In this document: one piece after another, positions 1 to 9,806 of the stretch
Numbering within the stretch: position 1 is the first letter of the stretch
Layout of the letters: each line of letters begins with the position of its first letter
Source of the DNA: Pelagibacterales bacterium SAG-MED50
Lineage (GTDB): Bacteria > Pseudomonadota > Alphaproteobacteria > Pelagibacterales > Pelagibacteraceae
Length of the DNA stretch: 64,000 nt
Assembly (NCBI GenBank): GCA_014653385.1
Contig: JACWER010000008.1
Span: forward strand, 1 to 64,000
Direction: 5' to 3'
Translations under genes and position numbers: made by a program
The notes under the pieces: model-generated
What the model saw: only the letters and a program-made list of their open reading frames with translations
The model's database searches: none
Told to the model about the DNA's origin: nothing

Positions 1-37
1 CATTTCCCGTAAATACATTCTAATTGGATCATCACTT
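1..37 (-). repeat. 37-bp exact inverted copy of rpoD internal sequence (positions 3200-3236)
   Basis: Reverse complement of 1..37 is aagtgatgatccaattagaatgtatttacgggaaatg, identical to 3200..3236. Confidence 0.95.
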
Positions 38-526
38 AATTGTTGAGTTGGTTAATTTACTGATATTAAATTTACCAGTTTTAGAATAAGCAATCGTTCC
101 TTTTGGAGCACCTTTATCTCTGATAAAATTGGTTAAACTTCTAGTATCTAATCCTGTAATTCCAACTATTTTATTTTTTTTAAGCCAGCCATCTAAATGA
201 AGAAAAGATCTATAATTTGATGGAGAGGTTATTTCAGTATTAAAAATTACTCCTTTAGCCCATATTTTATCAGACTCGTGATCTTCTTTATTAGTTCCAA
301 CATTTCCTATGTGGGGGAACGTAAAGTTAATAATTTGTCCAGCGTAAGAGGGATCTGATATAATTTCTTGGTATCCCGTTAATGATGTATTAAAGCAAAC
401 TTCTCCAGTAGCTTCTCCCTGGTAACCAATTCCTATTCCTTTAAAAACCTTATTGTTTTCTAGAACTAAAACGCCTGTATGAATTTGTGAATTTTTTGAG
501 TTAGTTTTTTTTGCTTTTTTGGTCAA
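32..526 (-). CDS. carA: Carbamoyl-phosphate synthase small subunit, N-terminal part only (3' end lost at window edge)
   Basis: Protein contains LVLENNKVFKGIGIGYQGEATGEVCFNTSLTGYQEIISDPSYAGQIINFTFPHIGN and GLDTRSLTNFIRDKGAPKGTI, typical of the CarA N-terminal domain. The stop at 32-34 lies in a stretch that is an inverted copy of rpoD (see findings). Confidence 0.9.
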   Translation of the reverse strand: MTKKAKKTNSKNSQIHTGVLVLENNKVFKGIGIGYQGEATGEVCFNTSLTGYQEIISDPSYAGQIINFTFPHIGNVGTNKEDHESDKIWAKGVIFNTEITSPSNYRSFLHLDGWLKKNKIVGITGLDTRSLTNFIRDKGAPKGTIAYSKTGKFNISKLTNSTIK

Positions 527-653
527 TTACAACTCATGAGTTAAAGGTTAATACAATAAATGCATTATTATCGCAACAGAGATGTATTATAAAATTGTAA
601 AAAAACAATTTTTCTTTTGAAGAATTTTTTCTTTGCAGTAGATTAAAAAAATT

Positions 654-1115
654 ATGGCATTAAAAGAAACAATCGAAACTGAATATAAAAACGCTTTAAA
701 AGCTAAAGAGAAAACTAAAATATCAACCTATAGGTTAATATTATCTTGTATTAAAGATTTAGACATTGTGAACAGGTCAGGCCCAAATAAAAAGGACACG
801 GATGACGAGGATATTAAGAAGCTTTTAAAAAAAATGGTTAAGCAAAGAACCGAATCGATAGATATTTATAAGAAAAATAACAGGACAGATCTTTTAGAAG
901 TTGAACAAAATGAACTTGATATTTTATCAGGTTTTTTACCGAAACAACTTGGTGAAGAAGAAACAAAAAAAATATGTGCTGATGTTATTTCAAAACTTGG
1001 GGCAAGTTCAGTAAAAGATATGGGCAAGGTAATGGGAGAGCTAAAAAACACACATGCTGATGAAATTGATTTTGCAAAAGCAGGTCCTCTAATTAGGGAA
1101 TTATTAAATAGTTAA
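654..1115 (+). CDS. GatB/YqeY domain-containing protein
   Basis: ~150 aa, LSGFLPKQLGEEETKKI and ...KDMGKVMGELK typical of YqeY; directly upstream of dnaG. Confidence 0.85.
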   Translation: MALKETIETEYKNALKAKEKTKISTYRLILSCIKDLDIVNRSGPNKKDTDDEDIKKLLKKMVKQRTESIDIYKKNNRTDLLEVEQNELDILSGFLPKQLGEEETKKICADVISKLGASSVKDMGKVMGELKNTHADEIDFAKAGPLIRELLNS

Positions 1116-2890
1116 TGAAATACCCAAAAGAGTATCTTGATGAAATTAAAACAAGGCTCAAAGTTTCAATAGTTGTATCAAAGTCAGTTGCTTTAAAAAA
1201 AAGAGGCAAAGAATATGTTGGTCTCTCTCCTTTTAAAACAGAAAAAACTCCATCATTTACTGTTAATGATGAAAAAGAATTTTATCATTGTTTTGCAACT
1301 TCAGAGCATGGAAACATCTTTGACTTTGTAATGAAAACCCAAAATTTTAAATTTGGCGAAGCTGTTAAACACTTAGCACAATTAGCAGGCATGCAGCCAT
1401 ATATGTTTTCAAAACAAGATGAAGAAAGAGAGAAAAAATGGAAAGAGTATTTATCAATCTATAGTCAATATGTTTATTTTTATCACAGTGAATTGTTAAA
1501 AAATGAAAGTTATTCAAATGCTAGAGATTATTTAAAAAATAGATCTTTAGGAAAGGAAGAAGTTAAAAAATTTAAAATTGGCTATATTGAAAAAAATCCT
1601 AATTTTTTTGAAAAATTAAAAAATCAATTTAGTGAACAAACTTTAGTTGAAAGTGGCCTGTTTTATCTTGATGAAAAAAAAAATTCATATATTGAAAGAT
1701 TTAAAGGTCGATTAATCTTTCCTATAAATAATATTTCTGGTCAACCTATTGCTTTGGGTGGAAGAATAATAGAAAACTTAGATTATTTAGCAAAATACAT
1801 CAATTCACCCGAAACTAATTTTTTTAAAAAAGGTTCAAATTTATACAATTTAGATTCAGCTAGAAAATTTTCTAATAAATTAGATCATATTTATTTAGTT
1901 GAAGGTTATATGGATGTTGTTGGTTTAAGTAAAAATGGAATTGAAAATGTTGTTGCAAATTTAGGTACATCCTTAACGGATAAACAAATTTTAACTTTAA
2001 ATCAGTTCTTTGACGATATTATAATTTGTTTTGACGGTGATGAAAGCGGCTATAAAGCTGCGGTTAGAGCTGCAGAAAATTCTATTAAAGAATTGAAACC
2101 TGAAAAGCAAATATCATTTTTATTTTTACCAGATAAAGAAGATCCTGATAGTTATGTAAATAAACATGGTAAAAACTATTTTGTTGATTTTACAAAACAA
2201 AGTAAATTATCTATTCATCAATTTATTTTTAGTCATTATAAAAAACAAACTGAAAATAATCCTTCTTCAATGGCAATATTTGAGAAAAAACTTAGATCTA
2301 TAGCGAACACTATTAAAGATGATTTTATTAAAAAGTATGTTCTTGAATATTTTTTGGAGAAAATCGCAGAGTTAACACCTCATTCAAACCAAAATAAGAA
2401 AAGGTTTTATGTAAAAAAAACTAAATCACTTGATTCAACTAAAAGATATTTTAACGAAAGCCAGTCTATAACAGGTGTAGAGTTAAAGGAATTCTCTTTA
2501 CTATATTTACTTCTTAATAATTTATCTTTTTTTCAAGTAAATATTCACCTCGTTGAAAATATTAAATTATTTACAGAAATAAATAAGCAAATATTTAATT
2601 CTATTATAGAAAGATCAAAGTCTGGTGAGCAAATTAGCATTGAAAGCCTAAATTTGGACCGGCAATTACTAGATAAAATAAATAAGTTTGCTCCCATTAA
2701 ATATATTCTTAAAAATAAACTTGATAATGATGATCAAGTCATTGAGTTACTGGATGATATTTCAAAAGATTTATTTAATTATGATCTAGAGTTTAGAATC
2801 CAAGAATTAGAATCAAGGTTTTCAAAGGATATGAGCGAAACAACTTTTAATGAGTTAAAAGAGCTCAAAAATGAGAGAAAAATCAACTAA
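1115..2890 (+). CDS. dnaG: DNA primase
   Basis: TOPRIM region (YLVEGYMDVVGLSKNGIENVVANLGTSLT ... CFDGDESG) and N-terminal primase domain (GLSPFKTEKTPSFTVNDEKEFYHCF); followed by rpoD. Confidence 0.95.
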   Translation: MKYPKEYLDEIKTRLKVSIVVSKSVALKKRGKEYVGLSPFKTEKTPSFTVNDEKEFYHCFATSEHGNIFDFVMKTQNFKFGEAVKHLAQLAGMQPYMFSKQDEEREKKWKEYLSIYSQYVYFYHSELLKNESYSNARDYLKNRSLGKEEVKKFKIGYIEKNPNFFEKLKNQFSEQTLVESGLFYLDEKKNSYIERFKGRLIFPINNISGQPIALGGRIIENLDYLAKYINSPETNFFKKGSNLYNLDSARKFSNKLDHIYLVEGYMDVVGLSKNGIENVVANLGTSLTDKQILTLNQFFDDIIICFDGDESGYKAAVRAAENSIKELKPEKQISFLFLPDKEDPDSYVNKHGKNYFVDFTKQSKLSIHQFIFSHYKKQTENNPSSMAIFEKKLRSIANTIKDDFIKKYVLEYFLEKIAELTPHSNQNKKRFYVKKTKSLDSTKRYFNESQSITGVELKEFSLLYLLLNNLSFFQVNIHLVENIKLFTEINKQIFNSIIERSKSGEQISIESLNLDRQLLDKINKFAPIKYILKNKLDNDDQVIELLDDISKDLFNYDLEFRIQELESRFSKDMSETTFNELKELKNERKIN

Positions 2891-2897
2891 TCTGAAT

Positions 2898-2924
2898 AAA
2901 TTAGCAATGGATTTTTGCTAATTT
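2898..2924 (+). promoter_or_regulatory. Perfect 10-bp inverted repeat (hairpin) between dnaG and rpoD
   Basis: AAATTAGCAA-tggattt-TTGCTAATTT. Confidence 0.6.
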
Positions 2925-2957
2925 GATATTATATAAGTCTCTCAAACTAATATTGCT

Positions 2958-4784
2958 GTGGAAAGAATAATTACTAAATCATTTGCTAGATTGATGGGTC
3001 GCGGAACTCATAGAGGTTTTATTACCTATGAAGAATTAAGCAAATCTCTTGGAAAAAGAAATTTGTCTGATGAAAATTTATCACAAGCTTTTATTCACAT
3101 TTTAGATGATGGTGTAGCATTAGTAGAAAAAAAATCTGATTATAAAGTTTTAAGAAAAAAAGAAGGATCCTCCAAAGAAGAAGGCAAGACAATGGAGAAA
3201 AGTGATGATCCAATTAGAATGTATTTACGGGAAATGGGAGGTGTAGAGCTACTTTCAAGAGAAGGTGAGATTGCAATTGCAAAAAGAATTGAAGCCGGGA
3301 AAGATGTTATGTTGATTGCTTTATCACAAAGCCCGATGACCGCTCAACAGTTTTATGATTGGAATGATCAACTACAAAAAGATGAAATTTTAGTCAGAGA
3401 AATTATTGATATTGATACAAATTATATGGAAGATGAGTCTACTGGCCCTAGCGCAAAACAAAAAAATGCAGGCGAAACAGATAAAGATGAAAACTCTTCT
3501 GATGGTGAGGATGATGATTTTAATCCAACGCTTGCTGCTATGGAAACTGAAATAAAACCCAAAGTTTTAAAAACAGTAAATACTTTAACAAAAGAATATA
3601 CAAAATTAATTAAATATCAGAACGAAAAGTTAAATTCTGTTTTAAATTCTCAAAACTTTTCTTCTGCAAAAGAAAAAGGATATCAAAAAATTGTAGATGA
3701 TATTTTAGAAAATATTAAATCACTTCAATTATCTCCTTCCGTTTTAGAGGTGTTGGTACAAAAACACTACGTTGAAAATAAAAAAATTATATCTTTAGAG
3801 GGTAACCTTTTAAGGCTAGCAATGGATCATAATATTCCAAGAAATGAGTTTATTAAGTTTTATATTGGTAATGAGATAAATCCAAATCTTAAAAAATTTT
3901 TAGATACCAACTCGATTTGGAAACAATTTTTTGTTAAAAATAAAGATGAGTTTAAAAATATAAGAGAGAGATTAATTGAGATTAGTCATAAGTTAGGAAT
4001 TTCTGTAACTGACTTTAAGAAATTAGTCAGTAGAGTTCAAAAAGGTGAGAAAGAGTCTAGAATAGCAAAAAAAGAGATGGTTGAGGCTAATTTGAGATTA
4101 GTAATATCAATTGCTAAAAAATATACTAATAGAGGTCTCCAGTTTTTAGATTTAATTCAAGAGGGAAACATTGGTTTGATGAAAGCTGTAGATAAATTTG
4201 AATATAGAAGAGGTTATAAATTTTCTACTTATGCAACTTGGTGGATTAGACAAGCAATCACAAGATCAATAGCTGATCAAGCAAGAACTATTCGAATTCC
4301 AGTCCACATGATTGAAACAATAAATAAAATTGTAAGAACTCAAAGATTAATTTTAAGTGAGTTTGGCAGAGAAGCTACACCTGAAGAACTTGCTCAAAAG
4401 CTTAGAATGCCATTAGATAAAGTTAGAAAAGTTTTAAAAATTTCTAAAGAACCTGTCTCGCTAGAAAAACCAGTTGGTGACGAAGAAGATAGTAGTTTAG
4501 GAGATTTTATAGAGGATACAAAAGCATTAGCTCCCTTAGAACAAGCAATTAAATCTAACCTTGGAGAAGCTACAACAAAAATTTTATCTACTTTGACTCC
4601 AAGGGAAGAAAGGGTTTTAAGAATGAGATTTGGTGTTGGAATGAATACAGATCATACTTTAGAAGAGGTTGGTCTTCAATTTTCTGTTACAAGAGAAAGA
4701 ATCAGACAAATCGAGGCAAAAGCTCTTAGAAAATTAAAGCACCCTAGTAGATCTAAACAATTAAAAAGTTTCTTAGAAAGTTAA
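2958..4784 (+). CDS. rpoD: RNA polymerase primary sigma factor (sigma-70), GTG start
   Basis: [21 protein letters not shown]; region 2 [40 protein letters not shown]; region 4 [14 protein letters not shown]...[23 protein letters not shown]. Confidence 0.97.
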   Translation: MERIITKSFARLMGRGTHRGFITYEELSKSLGKRNLSDENLSQAFIHILDDGVALVEKKSDYKVLRKKEGSSKEEGKTMEKSDDPIRMYLREMGGVELLSREGEIAIAKRIEAGKDVMLIALSQSPMTAQQFYDWNDQLQKDEILVREIIDIDTNYMEDESTGPSAKQKNAGETDKDENSSDGEDDDFNPTLAAMETEIKPKVLKTVNTLTKEYTKLIKYQNEKLNSVLNSQNFSSAKEKGYQKIVDDILENIKSLQLSPSVLEVLVQKHYVENKKIISLEGNLLRLAMDHNIPRNEFIKFYIGNEINPNLKKFLDTNSIWKQFFVKNKDEFKNIRERLIEISHKLGISVTDFKKLVSRVQKGEKESRIAKKEMVEANLRLVISIAKKYTNRGLQFLDLIQEGNIGLMKAVDKFEYRRGYKFSTYATWWIRQAITRSIADQARTIRIPVHMIETINKIVRTQRLILSEFGREATPEELAQKLRMPLDKVRKVLKISKEPVSLEKPVGDEEDSSLGDFIEDTKALAPLEQAIKSNLGEATTKILSTLTPREERVLRMRFGVGMNTDHTLEEVGLQFSVTRERIRQIEAKALRKLKHPSRSKQLKSFLES

Positions 4785-4791
4785 TTTTACT

Positions 4792-4866
4792 GGGCCGTTA
4801 GCTCAATAGTAGAGTACTGCATTGACATTGCAGGGGTAGTTGGAGCGTAACCAACACGGCCCACCA
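4792..4866 (+). tRNA. tRNA-Val(GAC), structurally atypical
   Basis: Acceptor GGGCCGT/ACGGCCC, anticodon arm CTGCA-TTGACAT-TGCAG, T-stem GTTGG/CCAAC, A-CCA 3' end; T-loop AGCGTAA is non-canonical. Confidence 0.8.
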
Positions 4867-4907
4867 TCATTGTCAAGGTTTTTAAGTATGATATAAACAT
4901 TTTTTTT

Positions 4908-6779
4908 ATGTGTGGTCTTCTTCTCTATGTAGGTAAAAAAAAAATATCTTCTCAATTATTTAAAGAGTCTTTGGAACTTCAAAATCATAGAGGCCCAGAT
5001 AACTCACAAATTTTTGTGAAGAATAATTCTACAAATAAATTTTCCAAAAATTATAATAATGAGGAATACAACTTTTTAATAGGACATAATAGATTATCTA
5101 TAATTGACTTGTCAGAAGAATCTAATCAACCAATTTTTAATCAAAATGGTAAAAATTTTTTATTATTTAATGGTGAATTTTATAATTTCAGAGATTTTGT
5201 AAATCAAGAGAATAAATTTTCTGATACCAAAACTCTTTTTAGTGGTTTGGAGTCAGAAGGGGTTAGATTCTATGAAAAAGTAAATGGCCCATGGGCTTCA
5301 GTTTATGGTATTTCAGATAGACTTTTATTTCTTTCTAGAGATTTATATGGCAAGAAACCACTCTATTATTATAAAGATAATTATAGGTTTATTGTTAGTT
5401 CTGAGATTAAATCGATATATAAAATTCTGAATGTTAAGAGAGAAGTAAATTTAGATAATCTAGTATATTTTTTAGGCAATAAACTATCACCCTATGTTAC
5501 TGATGGAACCACATTCTATAAAAACATACATTCTGTTAAACCAGGACAAAGTCTAGCATATGATTTGATTGAAAATGATATTAAACACTATTCACAAATC
5601 AATTTAGAGCATCCGCAATCTTATTCTTTTGGAAAAGACCCAATTGAAACTATATCTCAATTTGAAAATGAATTACAAAATTCAATAGACTTAAGATTTG
5701 AAGCAGATGCAAAAGTTGGAATGTCGGTAAGTGGTGGTGTTGACTCACTCTTAATATTAAGTTTTCTAAATAAAAAAAAATTAAATGATACTAATTTTTA
5801 TACTATTTATGATGATACTAGTAATGAAGATTATAAGTATGTTGCAAAACTAAGAAATAAGTTAAATTTTAAATTAATAGAAATTCCATTAACTTATAAT
5901 TTTAACTTATTTGAAAATTATTTAAATATTTTATCTCAAAAAATGGAGGTACCTGTTAACTTTCATGCAACGGCAATTCCAACATTAATAATATCTGATC
6001 AAATGAAAAAAGATAAAATCAAAGTATGTATTGATGGCATAGGTGGTGATGAAATAATGGGTGGCTATCCAATTTTCGCAGATCTTGCAAGAGCAAATTT
6101 GAAAAAAAATAATTTATTTGAGTCAATAAAAAATCTAACTAGATATTATAATTTTAAAAGACCAAATTTTGGATCTTTCTTATATACTGCGATAAGTATT
6201 TTAAATTATGGATTTTTTAATAAATCTAAATTGCATTCAGGGCAAAAAAAAAATCAATCAATAATTGATGTTATATCTAATATTGAAATAAAAGATAGAT
6301 TTACAAGGCTTAATCATAATTTAATTTCAGATAAAGTTTTAAATCTTAAGGATCATCAACTCTTAAATATAAAATCAAATTTACTTCCTTATTACATTGG
6401 AATTGCAGACTCAGTTAATATGACAAGTAGTATAGAAAATAGATCACCTTTTTTAGATAAAAGATTATTCAAATATGTTTTTATGAGTGAGAGTTTAAAA
6501 TATAGAAAAGGGTTTAATAAGTATATGTTAAGAAAATTATTATCCTCCAAAATTGGAACTTATTATGGATTTAGAAAAAACAAATCAGGATTTAAAACTT
6601 TTCATGGAGAAAAATTTGTTAATGAAAAGAAAAACTTAGAGATAATTTTTGACAGTGCTTTTATTAGAAATATATTTTCCTCTGATATAAATAATGTGCT
6701 AAAAGGTCAAAATCCTTTTGTTAAAAGACAATTGTTATCCTTAGCTTATTTAGATAATAGCTACAATTTGAATATATAA
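4908..6779 (+). CDS. asnB: Asparagine synthase (glutamine-hydrolysing)
   Basis: N-terminal MCGLLLYVGKK...HRGPD Ntn domain; MSVSGGVDSLLIL PP-loop. Confidence 0.92.
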   Translation: MCGLLLYVGKKKISSQLFKESLELQNHRGPDNSQIFVKNNSTNKFSKNYNNEEYNFLIGHNRLSIIDLSEESNQPIFNQNGKNFLLFNGEFYNFRDFVNQENKFSDTKTLFSGLESEGVRFYEKVNGPWASVYGISDRLLFLSRDLYGKKPLYYYKDNYRFIVSSEIKSIYKILNVKREVNLDNLVYFLGNKLSPYVTDGTTFYKNIHSVKPGQSLAYDLIENDIKHYSQINLEHPQSYSFGKDPIETISQFENELQNSIDLRFEADAKVGMSVSGGVDSLLILSFLNKKKLNDTNFYTIYDDTSNEDYKYVAKLRNKLNFKLIEIPLTYNFNLFENYLNILSQKMEVPVNFHATAIPTLIISDQMKKDKIKVCIDGIGGDEIMGGYPIFADLARANLKKNNLFESIKNLTRYYNFKRPNFGSFLYTAISILNYGFFNKSKLHSGQKKNQSIIDVISNIEIKDRFTRLNHNLISDKVLNLKDHQLLNIKSNLLPYYIGIADSVNMTSSIENRSPFLDKRLFKYVFMSESLKYRKGFNKYMLRKLLSSKIGTYYGFRKNKSGFKTFHGEKFVNEKKNLEIIFDSAFIRNIFSSDINNVLKGQNPFVKRQLLSLAYLDNSYNLNI

Positions 6780-6867
6780 TATTTAAAAGATAGATAAAAC
6801 TGCCTAATGTTTAATTATTATCTTTAATTGATAACTCTTAAAAAATGATATAATTAAGCTGTTGTTT

Positions 6868-6944
6868 GGGCCTGTAGCTCAGTTGGTTAGAGCAGTACAC
6901 TCATAATGTATTGGTCCCAGGTTCGAGTCCTGGCGGGCCCACCA
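6868..6944 (+). tRNA. tRNA with CAT anticodon (elongator Met or Ile2)
   Basis: GGGCCTG...CGGGCCC acceptor, D-loop AGTTGGTTA, anticodon loop CTCATAA, T-loop TTCGAGT, ACCA end. Confidence 0.93.
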
Positions 6945-6953
6945 AAATAACTA

Positions 6954-7538
6954 CTAGTTTTTTGCAAAATTTTCTAATGTTTTAAATAAAGTTTTTATGT
7001 CACTATCATTAGAGTTTAGAATTGATGCAAACTCTTCTTTCTGTGTCCTTGCTAAACTAAGTCCTTCTATTATTAAATCTCTGATTAAAGGATTGTCAGG
7101 GTTTTTTGTATAAATTCTCCAATCAATTTTTACCTCAGGTCTTTCGGATGTGCTAACCAATACACTATTAACAATCGTATAATTTCTATTTAAGACTTTT
7201 TCGCCCTTAACTTCAATTTTGGGATTAGTATATTCAGATAATCTACTAGAAAAACTTTTTAAAAAATATTTTTCAAATAAATCAAAATATACTCTTTTTT
7301 GAGTATCATCTAAATTTTTTCTAGCTGAACCTAGAGAGTAAAATCCTATTCCTGTTATATCTACTGTTTCCTTAGCTATAATTTTTAGTCCATTCATTTT
7401 TTCTTCTTTTGATATATTCTTAGACAGAACTTGTGATGCCTTATTGACAGTAGATTGAACAAATTTTTGAGGTTCAATTGAATAAGCATGAGTATTACTG
7501 AGATTAAAAAATAGTACAATTATAAGAAATTTTTTCAT
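6954..7538 (-). CDS. mlaC: MlaC/Ttg2D-family phospholipid-binding ABC transporter protein
   Basis: Signal peptide; ~190 aa; F..YFLKSFSSRLSEYTNPKIEV...VKIDWRIYTK...IRDLIIEGLSLARTQKEEFASIL typical of MlaC. Confidence 0.85.
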   Translation of the reverse strand: MKKFLIIVLFFNLSNTHAYSIEPQKFVQSTVNKASQVLSKNISKEEKMNGLKIIAKETVDITGIGFYSLGSARKNLDDTQKRVYFDLFEKYFLKSFSSRLSEYTNPKIEVKGEKVLNRNYTIVNSVLVSTSERPEVKIDWRIYTKNPDNPLIRDLIIEGLSLARTQKEEFASILNSNDSDIKTLFKTLENFAKN

Positions 7539-7561
7539 GTTAACTTTTTTATTTATTTGAA

Positions 7562-8359
7562 TTATTTATTATCTATTTCTTCCCAGTCTTCTTCATCTTC
7601 ATAAATAACTTGAATTCTTCCTCTTTGATTATTCTTAATTTTATTTTCTCTATCTTGTAAATACAAACTTCTTAGGGATGCATAAAAGTCTATTGAGTTT
7701 TTTTCAAGATTATCAAATGAATCAAGATTATTAGACCTAAAGTCAATACCACTTAAAGCTTTTGACACTATAAAAACACCTTCACCTAGAAATTCATTAT
7801 TACCATGTACTGATACATTATACCCTGGGTCTCCACCCATTACATTTACAAAAGAACCAGCAGTATCCCTGATAGTTGATGGCCCCAAAACTGGAAGAAC
7901 AAGATAACAGCCAGGACCCACGCCCCACGCACCCAGAGTTTGACCATAGTCTTCTTTTTCATATTTTGGAAAACCCATTTTATTGGCAACATCAATAGTA
8001 CCTAAAAGTCCAACAGTTGTATTAACCACTAATCTTCCAGTATTTATTATTGCTGTCTTAACATCTCCCTGCAAAATGTTGTTAGGTATTGTTATAAGAT
8101 TAGATAAATTTCTAGCAGCATTACTAGTACCCCTTTGAATTGGATCTGGTAAATTTTTATATCCTTTAGCAATTGGTTTAATTAGCGCTTTATCTAAACC
8201 TTGATTAAATGCAAAAGTGGCTCTGTTCAAATTTTCAAAACAATCTTTTATTTTTTCAGGCTGATCTTTTTTTAGGGCCAATTCACCATCAGACCCAGCA
8301 TTTGCATGAAATGCTAGTAAGAAGATATAAATTATAGTTATCGTTAATTTTTTAAACAT
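7562..8359 (-). CDS. mlaA: MlaA/VacJ family lipoprotein
   Basis: ENLNRATFAFNQGLDKALIKPIAKGYKNLPDPIQRGTSNAARNLSNLITIPNNILQGD... and GVGPGCYLVLPVLGPSTIRDTAG, the VacJ signature. Confidence 0.92.
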   Translation of the reverse strand: MFKKLTITIIYIFLLAFHANAGSDGELALKKDQPEKIKDCFENLNRATFAFNQGLDKALIKPIAKGYKNLPDPIQRGTSNAARNLSNLITIPNNILQGDVKTAIINTGRLVVNTTVGLLGTIDVANKMGFPKYEKEDYGQTLGAWGVGPGCYLVLPVLGPSTIRDTAGSFVNVMGGDPGYNVSVHGNNEFLGEGVFIVSKALSGIDFRSNNLDSFDNLEKNSIDFYASLRSLYLQDRENKIKNNQRGRIQVIYEDEEDWEEIDNK

Positions 8360-8457
8360 GATTAAATATATATTATATAATTATATTTTATTAAATAATA
8401 TTTAATTTAAAAAAATGTCTATAAAGTGTTTATAAATAGTCTAAATTTATACCCAAG

Positions 8458-9201
8458 ATGAGTATGGATACAATTCTGAATTATTCTCCCAATTTTAATA
8501 TAAAAAAAAGAAAATCAAATCAAATTAAATTTATCATTTTTCATTATACAGGAATGAAAAATGAATCAGAGGCAATAGAAAGACTTACAAGTATTAAATC
8601 AAAAGTAAGTAGCCATTATTTAATTAAATATAATGGAGAAATAGTTGTTATGGTACCAGATCTATACGAAGCATGGCATGCTGGAATATCGTCTTGGAAA
8701 AATTTTAAATCTCTAAACAAGTGTTCAATTGGAATTGAAATAAGCAATCCAGGTCATAACTTTAATTATAAAAAATTTTCTAAAAAACAGATTCAATCTA
8801 TAAAATATCTCAGTAAATTTTTAATTAGAAAGTATAAGATTAATAAAAAAAATATTTTAGGTCATTCCGATATTGCTCCTGATAGAAAAAAAGACCCTGG
8901 TGAAAAGTTCCCATGGGAATATTTAGCTAAATTTAAAATTGGTAATTGGCATTCCCTTTCTCAAAAAACTCTTTTTAAAAACAGAGGAAAAAAAATAACT
9001 CTAATAGATAAAAAGAATTTTTTTATAAATTTATCAAAAATTGGATACTTATCTAAAAACTCAAAAAGAATAAGAAAAGATAAATTTTTAAATCCTATAA
9101 TTTGTGCATTCCAGAGAAGATTTAGACAAGATTTGATAAATAGCAAAATTGACCAAGAGTGTTTGCTTATAAGTCAAAATTTAGCAAAAAAATTGAATTA
9201 A
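8458..9201 (+). CDS. N-acetylmuramoyl-L-alanine amidase (AmpD/AmiD-like, Amidase_2)
   Basis: FIIFHYTGMKNESEAIERL..., SSHYLIKYNGEI, GIEISNPGH, GHSDIAPDRKKDPGEKFPW. Confidence 0.9.
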   Translation: MSMDTILNYSPNFNIKKRKSNQIKFIIFHYTGMKNESEAIERLTSIKSKVSSHYLIKYNGEIVVMVPDLYEAWHAGISSWKNFKSLNKCSIGIEISNPGHNFNYKKFSKKQIQSIKYLSKFLIRKYKINKKNILGHSDIAPDRKKDPGEKFPWEYLAKFKIGNWHSLSQKTLFKNRGKKITLIDKKNFFINLSKIGYLSKNSKRIRKDKFLNPIICAFQRRFRQDLINSKIDQECLLISQNLAKKLN

Positions 9202-9240
9202 AATTTCTTGCAGTTTTGTAGTTTAGTAATAAATTGATAC

Positions 9241-9595
9241 TGCCAGATAAATGATTTATCGCTTTAATTTATTAAAGAGGAAAGTCCGGGCTCCACAAGG
9301 ATACAGTGCCAGATAATACCTGGCGGGGGTAACCCTAGGGATAGTGCCACAGAAAATAAACCGCCATAACATGGCAAGGGTGAAAAGGTGTGGTAAGAGC
9401 ACACCGGTTCTATTGGTAACAATGAACGCTGGAAAACCCCACTGGGAGCAAGACTAAGTAGAGATGACATTGTTGAAAAACTAAAAGCCATCCTTGGCTA
9501 GTCATCAGGGTTAGTTGCTTGAGCTTAAGAGTGATCTTAAGCCTAGACAAATGATAAGTTTAAATGACAGAACCCGGCTTATAGTTTATCTGGCA
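9241..9595 (+). ncRNA. rnpB: RNase P RNA
   Basis: Conserved gaggaaagtccgggctcc, acagtgccagataat, and 3' gacagaacccggctta; termini TGCCAGATAAA/TTTATCTGGCA form a perfect 11-bp P1 helix. Confidence 0.93.
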
Positions 9596-9641
9596 AAAAT
9601 GTTAACAGTCTAAATAGCATCTAAAAATAAATATTCACGTT

Positions 9642-9661
9642 TTGACTCACCAATGAGTCAA
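9642..9661. promoter_or_regulatory. Perfect 8-bp inverted repeat TTGACTCA-CCAA-TGAGTCAA downstream of rnpB
   Basis: Direct reading; possible rnpB 3' hairpin or operator; T7 run lies ~11 nt downstream. Confidence 0.45.
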
Positions 9662-9777
9662 TAATGTTCATTTTTTTAATCTATGACACTAAGTACTTCA
9701 TTATCACTTAAATTAATTATCAAATTAGATATAAAAAAAGTGTTTCAAATCAGTCAAAAATGAGCAAGATTCAAGAT

Positions 9778-9806
9778 TTGACAGTAAATTAAATTACCCA
9801 TATATT
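9778..9806 (+). promoter_or_regulatory. Putative sigma-70 promoter of mraZ: TTGACA-N17-TATATT
   Basis: -35 at 9778-9783, 17-nt spacer, -10 at 9801-9806, ATG at 9849. Confidence 0.65.

Noticed and set aside
866-1051. 61-aa minus-strand ORF
   Set aside because: Antisense to yqeY-like gene, low-complexity Ser/Phe composition typical of shadow ORFs in AT-rich DNA.
9264-9491. 75-aa minus-strand ORF
   Set aside because: Lies antisense inside the RNase P RNA; translation has no recognisable domain.
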